Source: Verrucomicrobiota bacterium JB024 (GTDB lineage Bacteria > Verrucomicrobiota > Verrucomicrobiia > Opitutales > Cerasicoccaceae). From it: 64,000 bases of DNA. The stretch is from positions 1 through 64,000 of the forward strand of contig JAUTCS010000083.1 of assembly GCA_030673825.1 (NCBI GenBank), given 5' to 3'. Positions 34,575 to 43,475 of the stretch are shown one piece after another; positions within the stretch are counted from its first letter, which is position 1, and the number at the start of each line of letters is the position of its first letter. The notes below the pieces were generated by a model that made no database searches, was not told the DNA's origin, and saw only the letters and a program-made list of their open reading frames with translations. Made by a program: the position numbers and the translations under genes.

Positions 34575-36749
34575 ATGAAAATAAAAAAAACACTTATTGG
34601 TTTATTCGTGATCGTGCTCTTAGGCGCGGTTGTAGCATGGGTTCTGGGAGTGGACTTACTTCGATCAGCGGACGCTACATGTGCCCTCATGGCATCTCCG
34701 GACCAGGCAGCGCTGACACCACAGGGGCAGGCTGTCTGTGACCAGTTGCACCTGAGCAATATGCATCCTGTTGCCTTGGCCAATGCGGATGTTACGCAGC
34801 TGAAGGATGGGGGGGACTATGCCGTGCGCATAGACTTTGACGGGAATGCTGGTATGGCTCAGGCTGTGTACGAGTTTCCGTTTCCAGTAACCGCTGCTGC
34901 TTTATCCCTCAAATACAGGAAAACGTCTAAATCCCGCGCGTATGTGGAGTTCCGGTTCGAGGATGCGTCTCACTCTGGAGATGGAGGTATCGTTAATGTA
35001 GAAATCGGCTCATTAAAGACTTGGTTACCATTTTTGGTGACTGGCGTTGAGGAGGAGCTATACATCCCGCTCTATCGTGGAAGTGTTATTCCCGAAGAGT
35101 CGCTTGGGCTTGTGTGTATGCGAGGAAAGCCTGGCGCAATGTTTAACCCCGATGGAAACATGCGCTTGACCGTCTTGGCCAAGGATTTTGAAGGAACCCT
35201 TAGCCTGGAATTGGGCAATATTCTATTGGAGGGAATTTCGCCTCAGGAGCATATATCAAAAGGAAACTTCTTTCCTTTTGTGGACAAATATGGCCAGTAC
35301 ATGCACTCCGACTGGCCGGGGAAAGTTCATAGTGATGCACAGTTGCGCGAAGACGCTACCCAAGACGATACCTATTTGTCATCTTTCGATAATTCCGCAG
35401 AAAGCTGGGATCAGTATGGCGGGTGGGAAGGCGGCCCTCAGCTTGATGCGACAGGAAAATTCAGGACCGTGAAGATCAACGGTAAGTGGTGGCTGGTCGA
35501 TCCAGATGGACGTTTGTTTTGGTCGCACGGCGTAGCGGGAGTGCAGCTTGGTTCCGAGGTGACGCCGATTACAGATCGTGAACATTACTTCTCTGAGCTG
35601 GAGGACACGAATGGCGCGGAGTTTCTCAAGGCAGGGAAATGGATAGGGGTACCGGGTTATTATAAAGGCTACGACACATACATGACGTACAACTTTAATG
35701 CCGCAAACCTTGCGCGTAAGTATGGTAACGCCTGGTATAACCACTACATCGATATGCAGGGGAGGAGGTTGAGCGCGTGGCGACTCAATACGCTGGGAGC
35801 ATTTTCTTATACGGACCCGTTCAAAATCCCCTCATTGTCAATTGTCTCGTCGGGGAAGGCTCCACGTATCGCGGGCAGTAAGGGGCATTGGCGGCAGTTT
35901 CCCGATCCCTATTCAGCGGGATTCCCGGAAGCCATCCGCGAAAGTCTGAATGCCTATAAACCCGATGCGTATCGGATCGGATTCTTTCTCGATAATGAGG
36001 AGCATTGGGGAGGCGAATACGAACTGGCACTGGCGGCTCTGAAATCTCCCGCACCGCAGCCTGCCAAAAAGCATGTCGTTGAGCGTCTCACTGATAAGTA
36101 TGAGTCAATTGCCAAGTTGAATCAGGCGTGGCAGAGTGACTATTCCGACTGGAATGCACTATTAGGGGAGACTGAGGTCCCGCATTTTAGCGCTCAGGTG
36201 CGTGAAGATTTGAGACAAATCAACGACGATATTATTCACCAGTATTTTCGGGTTTTCAGGGAGGAAATCGACCGTGCTTTTCCGGGGACGCTCATGTTCA
36301 CGGCACGTTTTGCAGGTGTGCCCCATGAGCGCATCCTGCGTATCGCTGCCCAGTACTGCGATGGGTTTGTGTTCAACCTTTACGTCGATTCTCTGCTTGG
36401 TCTTGCTCTTCCGGAAGGCATCGATAAGCCCGTTATCGTAGGGGAGTTCCATTTCGGGGCGCTTGATAGTGGCCTCATGCATGCGGGATTGGTCCGCACA
36501 CGCAACCAGCTGGAGCGTGCGGAGGCCTACACCAGATTTGTGCAAAGCGGATTGAATAATCCCTACGTGGTCGGGACGCACTGGTTTCAGTATTGGGATG
36601 AGCCCGTGGCCGGGCGTCCGGATGGGGAAAACTATCAGATCGGACTGGTCAGCGTAGCGGATCGGCCGTACGAAGAACTCGTCAAGGCCGTCAACGGGGT
36701 TGGTCGCCGTATGTATACCGAACGATATGGAGAGGCCCGTGAAGAGTGA
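34575..36749 (+). CDS. Membrane-anchored GH50-like (beta-agarase-type) glycoside hydrolase
   Basis: 724 residues from an ATG at 34575 that begins an N-terminal hydrophobic anchor or signal (KTLIGLFVIVLLGAVVAW). A beta-sandwich region precedes a TIM-barrel. Near residue 474 the motif FFLDNEEHWGG fits the GH50 acid/base Glu, and GEFHFGALDSG near 623 fits the nucleophile Glu; THWFQYWDEP and PDGENYQIGLVSV close the barrel in GH50 style. GH50 enzymes cleave beta-1,4 bonds in agarose. The true substrate may differ, since no other agar-specific gene is visible. The stop lies 23 bp inside the next gene. Confidence 0.75.
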   Translation: MKIKKTLIGLFVIVLLGAVVAWVLGVDLLRSADATCALMASPDQAALTPQGQAVCDQLHLSNMHPVALANADVTQLKDGGDYAVRIDFDGNAGMAQAVYEFPFPVTAAALSLKYRKTSKSRAYVEFRFEDASHSGDGGIVNVEIGSLKTWLPFLVTGVEEELYIPLYRGSVIPEESLGLVCMRGKPGAMFNPDGNMRLTVLAKDFEGTLSLELGNILLEGISPQEHISKGNFFPFVDKYGQYMHSDWPGKVHSDAQLREDATQDDTYLSSFDNSAESWDQYGGWEGGPQLDATGKFRTVKINGKWWLVDPDGRLFWSHGVAGVQLGSEVTPITDREHYFSELEDTNGAEFLKAGKWIGVPGYYKGYDTYMTYNFNAANLARKYGNAWYNHYIDMQGRRLSAWRLNTLGAFSYTDPFKIPSLSIVSSGKAPRIAGSKGHWRQFPDPYSAGFPEAIRESLNAYKPDAYRIGFFLDNEEHWGGEYELALAALKSPAPQPAKKHVVERLTDKYESIAKLNQAWQSDYSDWNALLGETEVPHFSAQVREDLRQINDDIIHQYFRVFREEIDRAFPGTLMFTARFAGVPHERILRIAAQYCDGFVFNLYVDSLLGLALPEGIDKPVIVGEFHFGALDSGLMHAGLVRTRNQLERAEAYTRFVQSGLNNPYVVGTHWFQYWDEPVAGRPDGENYQIGLVSVADRPYEELVKAVNGVGRRMYTERYGEAREE

Positions 36750-37485
36750 CGTCTCAGTTAAGTTTTTGTGCCACAGACGGGAGTTACCTAGTCTGGGCTT
36801 CTCATTGATTGAGCTGTTGGTCTCGATTGCCGTTATCGCCGTTTTAATGGTCATCATCATCGCGGTCTCTGGCCAGGTTGTTGAATCTGCCCGCAGCTCG
36901 AAATGCGCGGGCAATCTCCGACAAATCGGGACCGCCTTCCTCTTGTATGCCAACGACCACAACGGGTACTTGCCGCCTCAGGTTGGTGGTCAACCCGAAG
37001 GGGGAAGCACGTGGTGGCACGCGAGCGGGACTTGGTACACGAACCTGTTGGTGAAGGGAGGCTATCTGCCTGATGTTGGGTGGATCAGTGAAAACTGGGG
37101 AAATTCTGACGCCGGTTACTGGCGCTGTCCTTCTGTGCCGGATGAGTATCTGGAGTGCGGAGGCGGATATGGCGCGAACTACAAGTTGATAAACTGGTGG
37201 GGGCAAGGGTATCAGCATGGCGCTTCGCTAATTACCCTCAGAAATCCCGGTCGCATATGGCTGATCGGTGACGCGATTCGCAAAACAGAAATTCCCACCA
37301 CTGACATCATGTGCACGTGCCCTCTGGATAACCCAAACCGTACGGATATCGGTCTGCCCGACGGGCGGCACAACGGTCATTGTAATATCGCCTTTGCCGA
37401 TGGTCACGTGGAATCGATTTCGGCCGAGTCGATCTATGATGGCACCGAGGATGTCTTTGGGGCCGGGGACAACTACGGTCTTTAG
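36727..37485 (+). CDS. H-X9-DG pseudopilin (prepilin-type signal)
   Basis: 252 residues. The prepilin signal LGFSLIELLVSIAVIAVLMV has the conserved Gly-Phe cleavage site and Glu at +5, followed by the usual helix and Cys-Ala-xx-Leu-Arg-Gln motif (CAGNLRQIGTAFLLYAND). The C-terminus has the H-X9-DG signature (HNGHCNIAFADGHVES). It overlaps the end of the GH50-like gene by 23 bp and is followed by a PEP-CTERM gene. Type II secretion-type processing and export are expected. Its role in glycan use is unknown. Confidence 0.88.
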   Translation: MERPVKSDVSVKFLCHRRELPSLGFSLIELLVSIAVIAVLMVIIIAVSGQVVESARSSKCAGNLRQIGTAFLLYANDHNGYLPPQVGGQPEGGSTWWHASGTWYTNLLVKGGYLPDVGWISENWGNSDAGYWRCPSVPDEYLECGGGYGANYKLINWWGQGYQHGASLITLRNPGRIWLIGDAIRKTEIPTTDIMCTCPLDNPNRTDIGLPDGRHNGHCNIAFADGHVESISAESIYDGTEDVFGAGDNYGL

Positions 37486-37521
37486 TTGGATTTTTCTACT
37501 AACCATAACTCGTAATATAAA

Positions 37522-38370
37522 ATGAATACACTCGCATCAACGATCTTGTCATTAGCAATGACTGCCTCAACCCAGGCCGTGACTACGCTGTTTGTCGATG
37601 ACTTCAGCGCAGATACATCATCGGAGTACGCCACGGGCGGCTATGTCGGATGGGGAAGTGCGGGCAGCCTCTCTATCTCAGGAAATGGAAGCGCCACCTT
37701 CACCACACCGGAAAATGGCTTTAGCTATTTTGGCTTTGGCCGTTCACTTGGCTACGATGTCCTGACGACAGAGGGAGATGTTCTGACGGTATCAGTCACA
37801 TTTTCACTCAGCGGCATTTCCTCGACAGACGGCATCATCGCACTGTATGCGTCCAACAGTAGTGACGCGACGACCTCCGAGTCGCCTTATCCATCAACAA
37901 GCCAAGCGGTCGGCACGTCTATTCTTCCTTCCGGTGGAGCCAATTCGCTACGCGTGCTAGGCGATACCGGCAGTGTCAGTGGTATCCTGAATACCTGGTC
38001 GGGAGACATCGTGTATGGGGATAAAACATCGCTTACGGCGCTTGAGGCTTATACCTCCTATACCTTGACGATGATCGTGACCCGTTTGTCCGGAGACAGT
38101 TACTCGGTCAGTGTCAGCTTGAACGGGACAGAGCTTACGGATAGCAGCATTACCGTTTCTGCCTTGGACTCGATTAGCGAGGTTGGCCTTCGCTATTATG
38201 CCGTTAACAACACAGACTATAGCGACTTTACGATGAGCATCACTGAGTTCTCCGCAACAACGACGTCGAACATTCCTGAGCCAAACGAGGCTACGTTCAT
38301 GCTTGGAGGTGCAATGCTGTTTATGCTGTTACTGCTGCGCCGTTCCAACGTGCGGTTATCGACCCGGTAG
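37522..38370 (+). CDS. PEP-CTERM sorting-domain protein
   Basis: 282 residues with a signal peptide (MNTLASTILSLAMTASTQAV) and a C-terminal PEP-CTERM signal: IPEPNEATF, a hydrophobic helix (MLGGAMLFMLLLLRR), then basic residues. The middle is Ser/Thr/Gly-rich and beta-strand-like, possibly a concanavalin-type lectin fold, with no catalytic motif. Such proteins are processed by an exosortase and usually attached to the outer surface or an exopolysaccharide. The exosortase is not in the window. Confidence 0.87.
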   Translation: MNTLASTILSLAMTASTQAVTTLFVDDFSADTSSEYATGGYVGWGSAGSLSISGNGSATFTTPENGFSYFGFGRSLGYDVLTTEGDVLTVSVTFSLSGISSTDGIIALYASNSSDATTSESPYPSTSQAVGTSILPSGGANSLRVLGDTGSVSGILNTWSGDIVYGDKTSLTALEAYTSYTLTMIVTRLSGDSYSVSVSLNGTELTDSSITVSALDSISEVGLRYYAVNNTDYSDFTMSITEFSATTTSNIPEPNEATFMLGGAMLFMLLLLRRSNVRLSTR

Positions 38371-38460
38371 AAGACAAACGCGATTTCTCTTTTAGTGCGG
38401 TTCCCCTCCAGAGTCGATGGCGGGGAGGTGAGAGTTTATGTCGAAAAATAGGGAGTATTC

Positions 38461-40206
38461 ATGTGTATATCAAGTAAAGATGATACAGGCTTTGGCGTTG
38501 TTTCGCTGGACGGGTTATGGGATTTCGCATTTCTGGGAGATACGGACGAACAGAGCGCACTTGAGCATCTCCCTGAGCAATGGCGTAAGACCTACGTCCC
38601 TTCTGCATTCGACGCATCGGTCGAAACGCCGGGTAAGCGAGGGATGGCGATGTATCGTAAGACTTTGATCATCCCGAAGGGACATCCTGCTGAACTCTAT
38701 TTTGGGGCTTTGTCAATTTGGAGCCGTGTTTATTTGGACGGGGAGCTGCTTCGTGAGAATGCCTGTGGCTACGAACCGCTGCATATCTATGTGCCAGAGG
38801 CTAAATACGAGCGGCGGGAGTTACTCGTACTCGTTGATAATCGATTCGACTTTGAGCGAGTGCCGATGCATGAGGAGCACTTCGATTTCTACCAATATGG
38901 AGGCATCCTGCGTGAGGTGAAGCTGCGCCTCCTGAAGGCCGGAGATCCCTGGATCAAGGCCATACGAGTAACGCCTACCGATCTCTATGAGGCGGGGAAA
39001 ATCCATGTCGATATTGATATCGCATACACTGGTACGGGGCAGAAACTACGATGGGAGTACGCTTTTGATAACCGTGCTTCTTCGGCCTTACCCGAAGAAG
39101 CCGTGGAGATGGATTCGACGGGAGCCCACATGGCGCTGCTTGTTCCTGACCCGCAGACGTGGAGTCCTGACGCGCCCCACCTTCATCAGCTCGACGTGCT
39201 TATGCGGGGAGAGAACGGGAAAGTCGTTGACCGCCGCTCGGTACGTTTTGGTCTGCGTCAAGTCAAGGCGCACGGGGGGAAACTTTGGCTCAACGGCGAG
39301 CCGCTTATTCTAAAAGGTGTAAACCGGCATGAATGGCATCCGAACTTCGGTCCCTGCACCCCCGTCGCTCAGATGGTTTCTGACGTGCAACTCATGAAGG
39401 ACATGGGGTGCAATTTTGTTCGCGGTTCACATTACGCACAGGACCAGCGTTTTCTGGATGTGTGTGACGAGCTCGGAATGCTTGTTTGGGAAGAGAACCT
39501 TGGGTGGGGGCAGAGAGAGTTTACACTTACTTGTGAAAAGTTCATTAATGATCACCGGCAATCGCTAAAGGCGATGGTTTACGAGAGCTATAATCATCCG
39601 TGCGTTATCTGCTGGGGGTTCCTGAACGAAGCCGGAAGTGATGCTGAGTATGCCCGTCCGGTTTTTGAAGATAGTGTGTCTGTCTTACGGCAGATCGACC
39701 CCAGCCGTCTTATTACTTTTGCATCCATGTATGCCTTTAGCGACCGGTATTTTGATTTAGTCGATTTCATTAGTATAAACACGTATCCGGGGTGGTACGG
39801 ATGTGAGGACGAGCCTGACCCACTTTCGTTGATCAAACCGCAGATTGAACGCATCTCGTCTTCTGTGGATGAGCGTGGATTCGCAGAAAAACCCCTTGTG
39901 ATTTCAGAGATTGGAGTGGAAGGGTTGTATGGGTGGAGGGATACGCACAACGATTTCTTCACCGAGGATTTTCAAGCCCGCTATCTTCAGGCCGCTATAA
40001 GGTCTGTACTCGGAAACACACGCTACAGTGGGATCGTATTATGGCACTTTAGTGATGTGAGGACTTACGGGGGCGGGCGTTCGTTAATGCGGCCGCGTGC
40101 GTTCAATAACAAAGGTGTGCTGGATGAGTATCGCCGTCCCAAGCAGGCCTACGAAACCGTCAAAATGTGTTTTTCGGAAGGCCCAATTGAGCCAAGCAGG
40201 CAGTAA
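38461..40206 (+). CDS. Glycoside hydrolase family 2 (beta-galactosidase/glucuronidase type)
   Basis: 581 residues, intracellular (no signal peptide). The domain order is the GH2 one: sugar-binding jelly roll (SLDGLWDFAF, FGALSIWSRVYLDG), immunoglobulin-like domain and TIM barrel. The acid/base Glu is in CWGFLNEAGS (about residue 390) and the nucleophile Glu in VISEIGVEG (about 483); the substrate-loop motif LKGVNRHEWHP is conserved. The length is short for a beta-galactosidase and closer to beta-glucuronidase. It lies between a PEP-CTERM gene and a sugar symporter gene and probably acts on the transported oligosaccharide. Confidence 0.9.
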   Translation: MCISSKDDTGFGVVSLDGLWDFAFLGDTDEQSALEHLPEQWRKTYVPSAFDASVETPGKRGMAMYRKTLIIPKGHPAELYFGALSIWSRVYLDGELLRENACGYEPLHIYVPEAKYERRELLVLVDNRFDFERVPMHEEHFDFYQYGGILREVKLRLLKAGDPWIKAIRVTPTDLYEAGKIHVDIDIAYTGTGQKLRWEYAFDNRASSALPEEAVEMDSTGAHMALLVPDPQTWSPDAPHLHQLDVLMRGENGKVVDRRSVRFGLRQVKAHGGKLWLNGEPLILKGVNRHEWHPNFGPCTPVAQMVSDVQLMKDMGCNFVRGSHYAQDQRFLDVCDELGMLVWEENLGWGQREFTLTCEKFINDHRQSLKAMVYESYNHPCVICWGFLNEAGSDAEYARPVFEDSVSVLRQIDPSRLITFASMYAFSDRYFDLVDFISINTYPGWYGCEDEPDPLSLIKPQIERISSSVDERGFAEKPLVISEIGVEGLYGWRDTHNDFFTEDFQARYLQAAIRSVLGNTRYSGIVLWHFSDVRTYGGGRSLMRPRAFNNKGVLDEYRRPKQAYETVKMCFSEGPIEPSRQ

Positions 40207-40269
40207 TTCAATGGCAGGCATTTGCGTGGAAGGCTCTTGGCGAAAAGGGTGCTGTACAGAATTCGTTTC

Positions 40270-41688
40270 ATGAAATCTAACGATCAAAAGATGTTGATAG
40301 AGGGGCAGCCTTCTCGTGCCAGGTTTTGGCAGATACTGGCGTTCTCGGGTAATGATACGGCGACAAACGCCAGCCTTGTTCTTGTCTCGACTTTCTTTGT
40401 CGTGATGCTGACGGACAATTTGCTGCTGTCGGGTTTGGTTGCCGGGCTGATTTTGACTTTTGCGAGGCTTTTTGATGGAGTGACCGATCCGCTCATCGGC
40501 ATGTGGCTGGATAACACTGTGACTCGATGGGGGAAGTTTCGACCCTTTCTGCTCGGTGGGTCCATCATGATAAATATTGGCATGCTGTTTATCTTTGGAG
40601 GCTTCGTCAGGTTTTCAAATCCGACCCTCCAATATGCCTGGATTATCGTATGGTATGCCGTTTACATTATTGGTTACACTGCCCAATCCGCCTGCACAAA
40701 ATCTGCTCAGGTTCAGTTGACGAGTGACACACGACAGCGATCCTTGCTGGCTTTTCTGACATCGATAATCGACGCCTTCTATTGGAACGGTTTTTTGGCT
40801 GTATCCGTGAATTATGTTGCTGGTTTTCCTGGCGGATTAACGAATCCCACGGGGTATCGTCATATTGTTCTGCTCGCTATCGCAGTGAATATCCTGCTGA
40901 CGTTCTTCGCTCTTCTTTCCTTGAGGGAGCATGATCGTCCCGAGTTTTATTCTCGGCAAAGACGGCCTGCTGATCGAGTACGAGTTGGCACTCTCATCGA
41001 TTTGATTAGCCGCAACCATGCGCTCCAGGCATTGATCGCTGCCGCCGCAACGAACAAGCTCGCCTGGGTTTTGCAGGGAGCGGCGGCGGTTTACTTTTAT
41101 GTCTATACCGTCCAGAATCTGAAGACTCAGGCAACCGTATCTCTACTGGCGTTGCCAGCTATGTTTGTGGGGAATTTTGTGGGCATGTGGATCGCCCGTC
41201 GAACCGATCGGAAAACCTCGTTTTTAGCTGGAACCTGGGCAGCGATTTTATTGGGAGGTCTCGTGATTATTGTCCGGCCATTTGACGTCGAACGGCTCTG
41301 GCTTTTCTTGCTGTTAATCTCATTAGTAAACGCAGCAAACGGCATCACCGCCATGAACATCATTCCAATGATTGCCGACGTTGCCGATTATGATCATTGG
41401 AAAAATGGACGTTTCGTTCCGGGATTAGTTGGGACAACTTTTGGCCTAGTCGATAAGCTGGTTTCTTCCGCCTCGGGCTTACTCATCGGCGGGCTATTGA
41501 CCGCGATTGGCTACCAAACCGGGATGGAATGGAGCCCGGTCATCTACTGGGCATTTTTGCTCGTTATGCTAGGCGTTCCAGTGGCCGGACACTTGATTTC
41601 AGTCATCGCCATGCGCTGGTATCCGATCAATGGCTTACTCTACGCGAAAATCCAGAATGACCTGGATCCACAACGTGTGCTGCGTTGA
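40270..41688 (+). CDS. GPH-family sugar:cation symporter (MFS)
   Basis: 472 residues from an ATG at 40270, with about 12 membrane helices. The N-terminal ARLFDGVTDPLIGMWLDNTV and RWGKFRPFLLGGS are the glycoside-pentoside-hexuronide signature, and ADVADYDHWKNGRFVPGL in the middle is typical of the family. It takes up a glycoside by cation symport. It follows the GH2 gene by 63 bp on the same strand, so the GH2 enzyme probably works on its cargo. Confidence 0.9.
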   Translation: MKSNDQKMLIEGQPSRARFWQILAFSGNDTATNASLVLVSTFFVVMLTDNLLLSGLVAGLILTFARLFDGVTDPLIGMWLDNTVTRWGKFRPFLLGGSIMINIGMLFIFGGFVRFSNPTLQYAWIIVWYAVYIIGYTAQSACTKSAQVQLTSDTRQRSLLAFLTSIIDAFYWNGFLAVSVNYVAGFPGGLTNPTGYRHIVLLAIAVNILLTFFALLSLREHDRPEFYSRQRRPADRVRVGTLIDLISRNHALQALIAAAATNKLAWVLQGAAAVYFYVYTVQNLKTQATVSLLALPAMFVGNFVGMWIARRTDRKTSFLAGTWAAILLGGLVIIVRPFDVERLWLFLLLISLVNAANGITAMNIIPMIADVADYDHWKNGRFVPGLVGTTFGLVDKLVSSASGLLIGGLLTAIGYQTGMEWSPVIYWAFLLVMLGVPVAGHLISVIAMRWYPINGLLYAKIQNDLDPQRVLR

Positions 41689-42110
41689 AGGACCAGCTTT
41701 GGTGGCCTCTGGGAGCAGCCTCCATGCGGTACGTTGTGGGAGGCGGGGGTTCTCACAAGTGACAACCATGGTTGACGCTTTGATCTTCGCGGAGGGCGGA
41801 TTGTCGGCTGACCTGCCGACGCAAACTGTACCGCATTGGAGAGTTGGTCTGAGCGGTTTAGAGGGGCTGCCACTTGTTGCAATGGTGAGTTTAAAGGGCT
41901 GCTGTGTGCGTGATTCGCAGATTGCAGTGCTGGGCTTGGCCTAATCTAAACTACTACCGAGATTTCTAGGCATTGCCGTAGTGGGTCGTATTCCGATGAT
42001 CTCAGTGGTGGTGCGATCTCCCTGTTACAAAAACTCCCGTGGCCCCCTCTGCTTATGAGAACGCATTGGCTCTATTGCTTTAAGCTATGGGCTTTCGTTG
42101 GCTACATGTC
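41689..42110. other. 422-bp intergenic region, no convincing gene
   Basis: Between the symporter stop and the convergent GntR-type gene. It holds the 41756-41807 repeat; short open frames here lack a start context or family resemblance. No clear promoter or terminator beyond a short GTCGG/CCGAC hairpin just after the repeat. Confidence 0.6.
41756..41807 (+). repeat. Intergenic repeat with TGACAACCATGGTT core, copy 1
   Basis: About 52 bp (CAAGTGACAACCATGGTTGA, then CGCTTTGATCTTCGCGGAGG, then GCGGATTGTCGG) repeated in the same orientation at 48624-48677 with a few changes. The centre GACAACCATGGTT is nearly self-complementary. The two copies enclose the GntR/GH/PEP-CTERM/pseudopilin/GH4 module. 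Confidence 0.7.
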
Positions 42111-43220
42111 TCAGTCGTAGTCGGCTGGGGCTCCTTCTTGTTTTTGGGGGGGGTGCCAATCAAGGGTCAAGGAAAGGCGCCCATGGGTCATCTCAGATTT
42201 GAGTTCGGGGCGGATAAGCCATTTTTCGATTGAGCCGCTTTCGATGGTTTTTTCCAGAAGTTGGAGAGCAGCTTTGCAGGCGATCGATATATCTCGGGTA
42301 CAGTGGTTAAGCTCGTTGCGCACCGATGGGGATACGTAATCGGCCGAGCCATAGATGGCGACGGGGTATTTTTCCAGGTCTAGCCGGCGTTCCTCGTAGA
42401 GCTTGATCAATCCGTGGGCGATGTTGGCATGCACGATGAGCCCGAAGGGGGACGGGTTCTCTTCGAGGATGCGCTTGATCTCGAGTTCCGGCTCATTGAC
42501 CTGGTCCCGAACCAGACGCGTCCTGGGTCGCTGCCCAGTCTCTTCACATGCCCGGCGGTAGCCTTCGTCGAGCGCGTGGCTGTAGTGGAGGTGGAACGGC
42601 TCTGTCAAAAAAAACAGGGGCAGGTCTGGGTAATGTTTCAGCATCGCCCGCGAAATCAGGTACATGGCTTCTTTATCATCAAAGGCTACATTAGCGGTGT
42701 TCAGTGTTAAGGGGTATGTGCCCATGACGACGGTCGGGAAACCTTTGCTGCGAAGGAATTCCACATAAACATCTTCGACGAAATGCTCCAGCAGGACACC
42801 GCGCACATTACTGGCCCGGAGAGCTGGATGCAGAGTCCCCCTGGCGACATCTTGAGCTGTCAGTACCGCGATAGCCAGATGCCGCCCCTGCTCCGACAGG
42901 ATATTGTCGAGAATCTCCAGTTCGATTTCCTGGTACCGGTTCGGCCTGGGGCTGCTCGCGATCTTCGCGTGGACGATGACGTTTTTATTGTTTGCGGATT
43001 GCTGGGGGATTTTGAGCGGACAGACAAATGTCCCGCGCCCATGGATCCTCGCGATCAGGCCCTCTTTTTCCAAAATCCCCAGCGCCTGGCGCAGGGTGAG
43101 TAGGCTCGCCCCAAATTTCTTGGCGAGGTCGTTCTGGGGCGGGAGCTGTGAGCCCGCCTTTAGGGCTCCGTCCTGAATCTGTTTTCGGAGCGCGCGCTGA
43201 ATCTTATCGTATTTGGGCAT
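42111..43220 (-). CDS. GntR-family regulator with LacI-type sensor domain
   Basis: 369 residues from an ATG at 43220; a longer frame to 43367 adds a leader unlike regulators. The winged helix-turn-helix is GntR-type (KYDKIQRALRKQIQDGALKA, LPPQNDLAKKFGASLLTLRQ, GRGTFV). From about residue 85 the protein is a periplasmic-binding-protein-like domain, as in AraR-type sugar regulators (EIELEILDNILSEQGRHLAI). It is divergent from the GH-A hydrolase gene and probably controls it. The 250-bp intergenic stretch is AT-rich and may contain both promoters. Confidence 0.9.
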   Translation of the reverse strand: MPKYDKIQRALRKQIQDGALKAGSQLPPQNDLAKKFGASLLTLRQALGILEKEGLIARIHGRGTFVCPLKIPQQSANNKNVIVHAKIASSPRPNRYQEIELEILDNILSEQGRHLAIAVLTAQDVARGTLHPALRASNVRGVLLEHFVEDVYVEFLRSKGFPTVVMGTYPLTLNTANVAFDDKEAMYLISRAMLKHYPDLPLFFLTEPFHLHYSHALDEGYRRACEETGQRPRTRLVRDQVNEPELEIKRILEENPSPFGLIVHANIAHGLIKLYEERRLDLEKYPVAIYGSADYVSPSVRNELNHCTRDISIACKAALQLLEKTIESGSIEKWLIRPELKSEMTHGRLSLTLDWHPPQKQEGAPADYD

Positions 43221-43475
43221 AGATGCTTGGGGCAGGAATGGCATTGATGAACGGCTTTCAACTTTTTGTCGAGTTTCAGCTAAATGAATGTCTATCCCTG
43301 TGTTAAAATTTGGGATATATCGACGAGTAAATGCTAGAGATATATATCTTAAAAATTGATTTGTCAATGATTCAATTTTATTGACTGTCGCCTTTTATAT
43401 ATTCAGTAATTGGCCATTATCTGATTGCCCAACTGCAAATGGCCGGTGTTTATCGTCGTGAAAATTTGGTTCGAA

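Noticed and set aside
41630-41944. 104-residue frame after the symporter
   Set aside because: It begins inside the symporter gene in another frame, covers the intergenic repeat and resembles no family.
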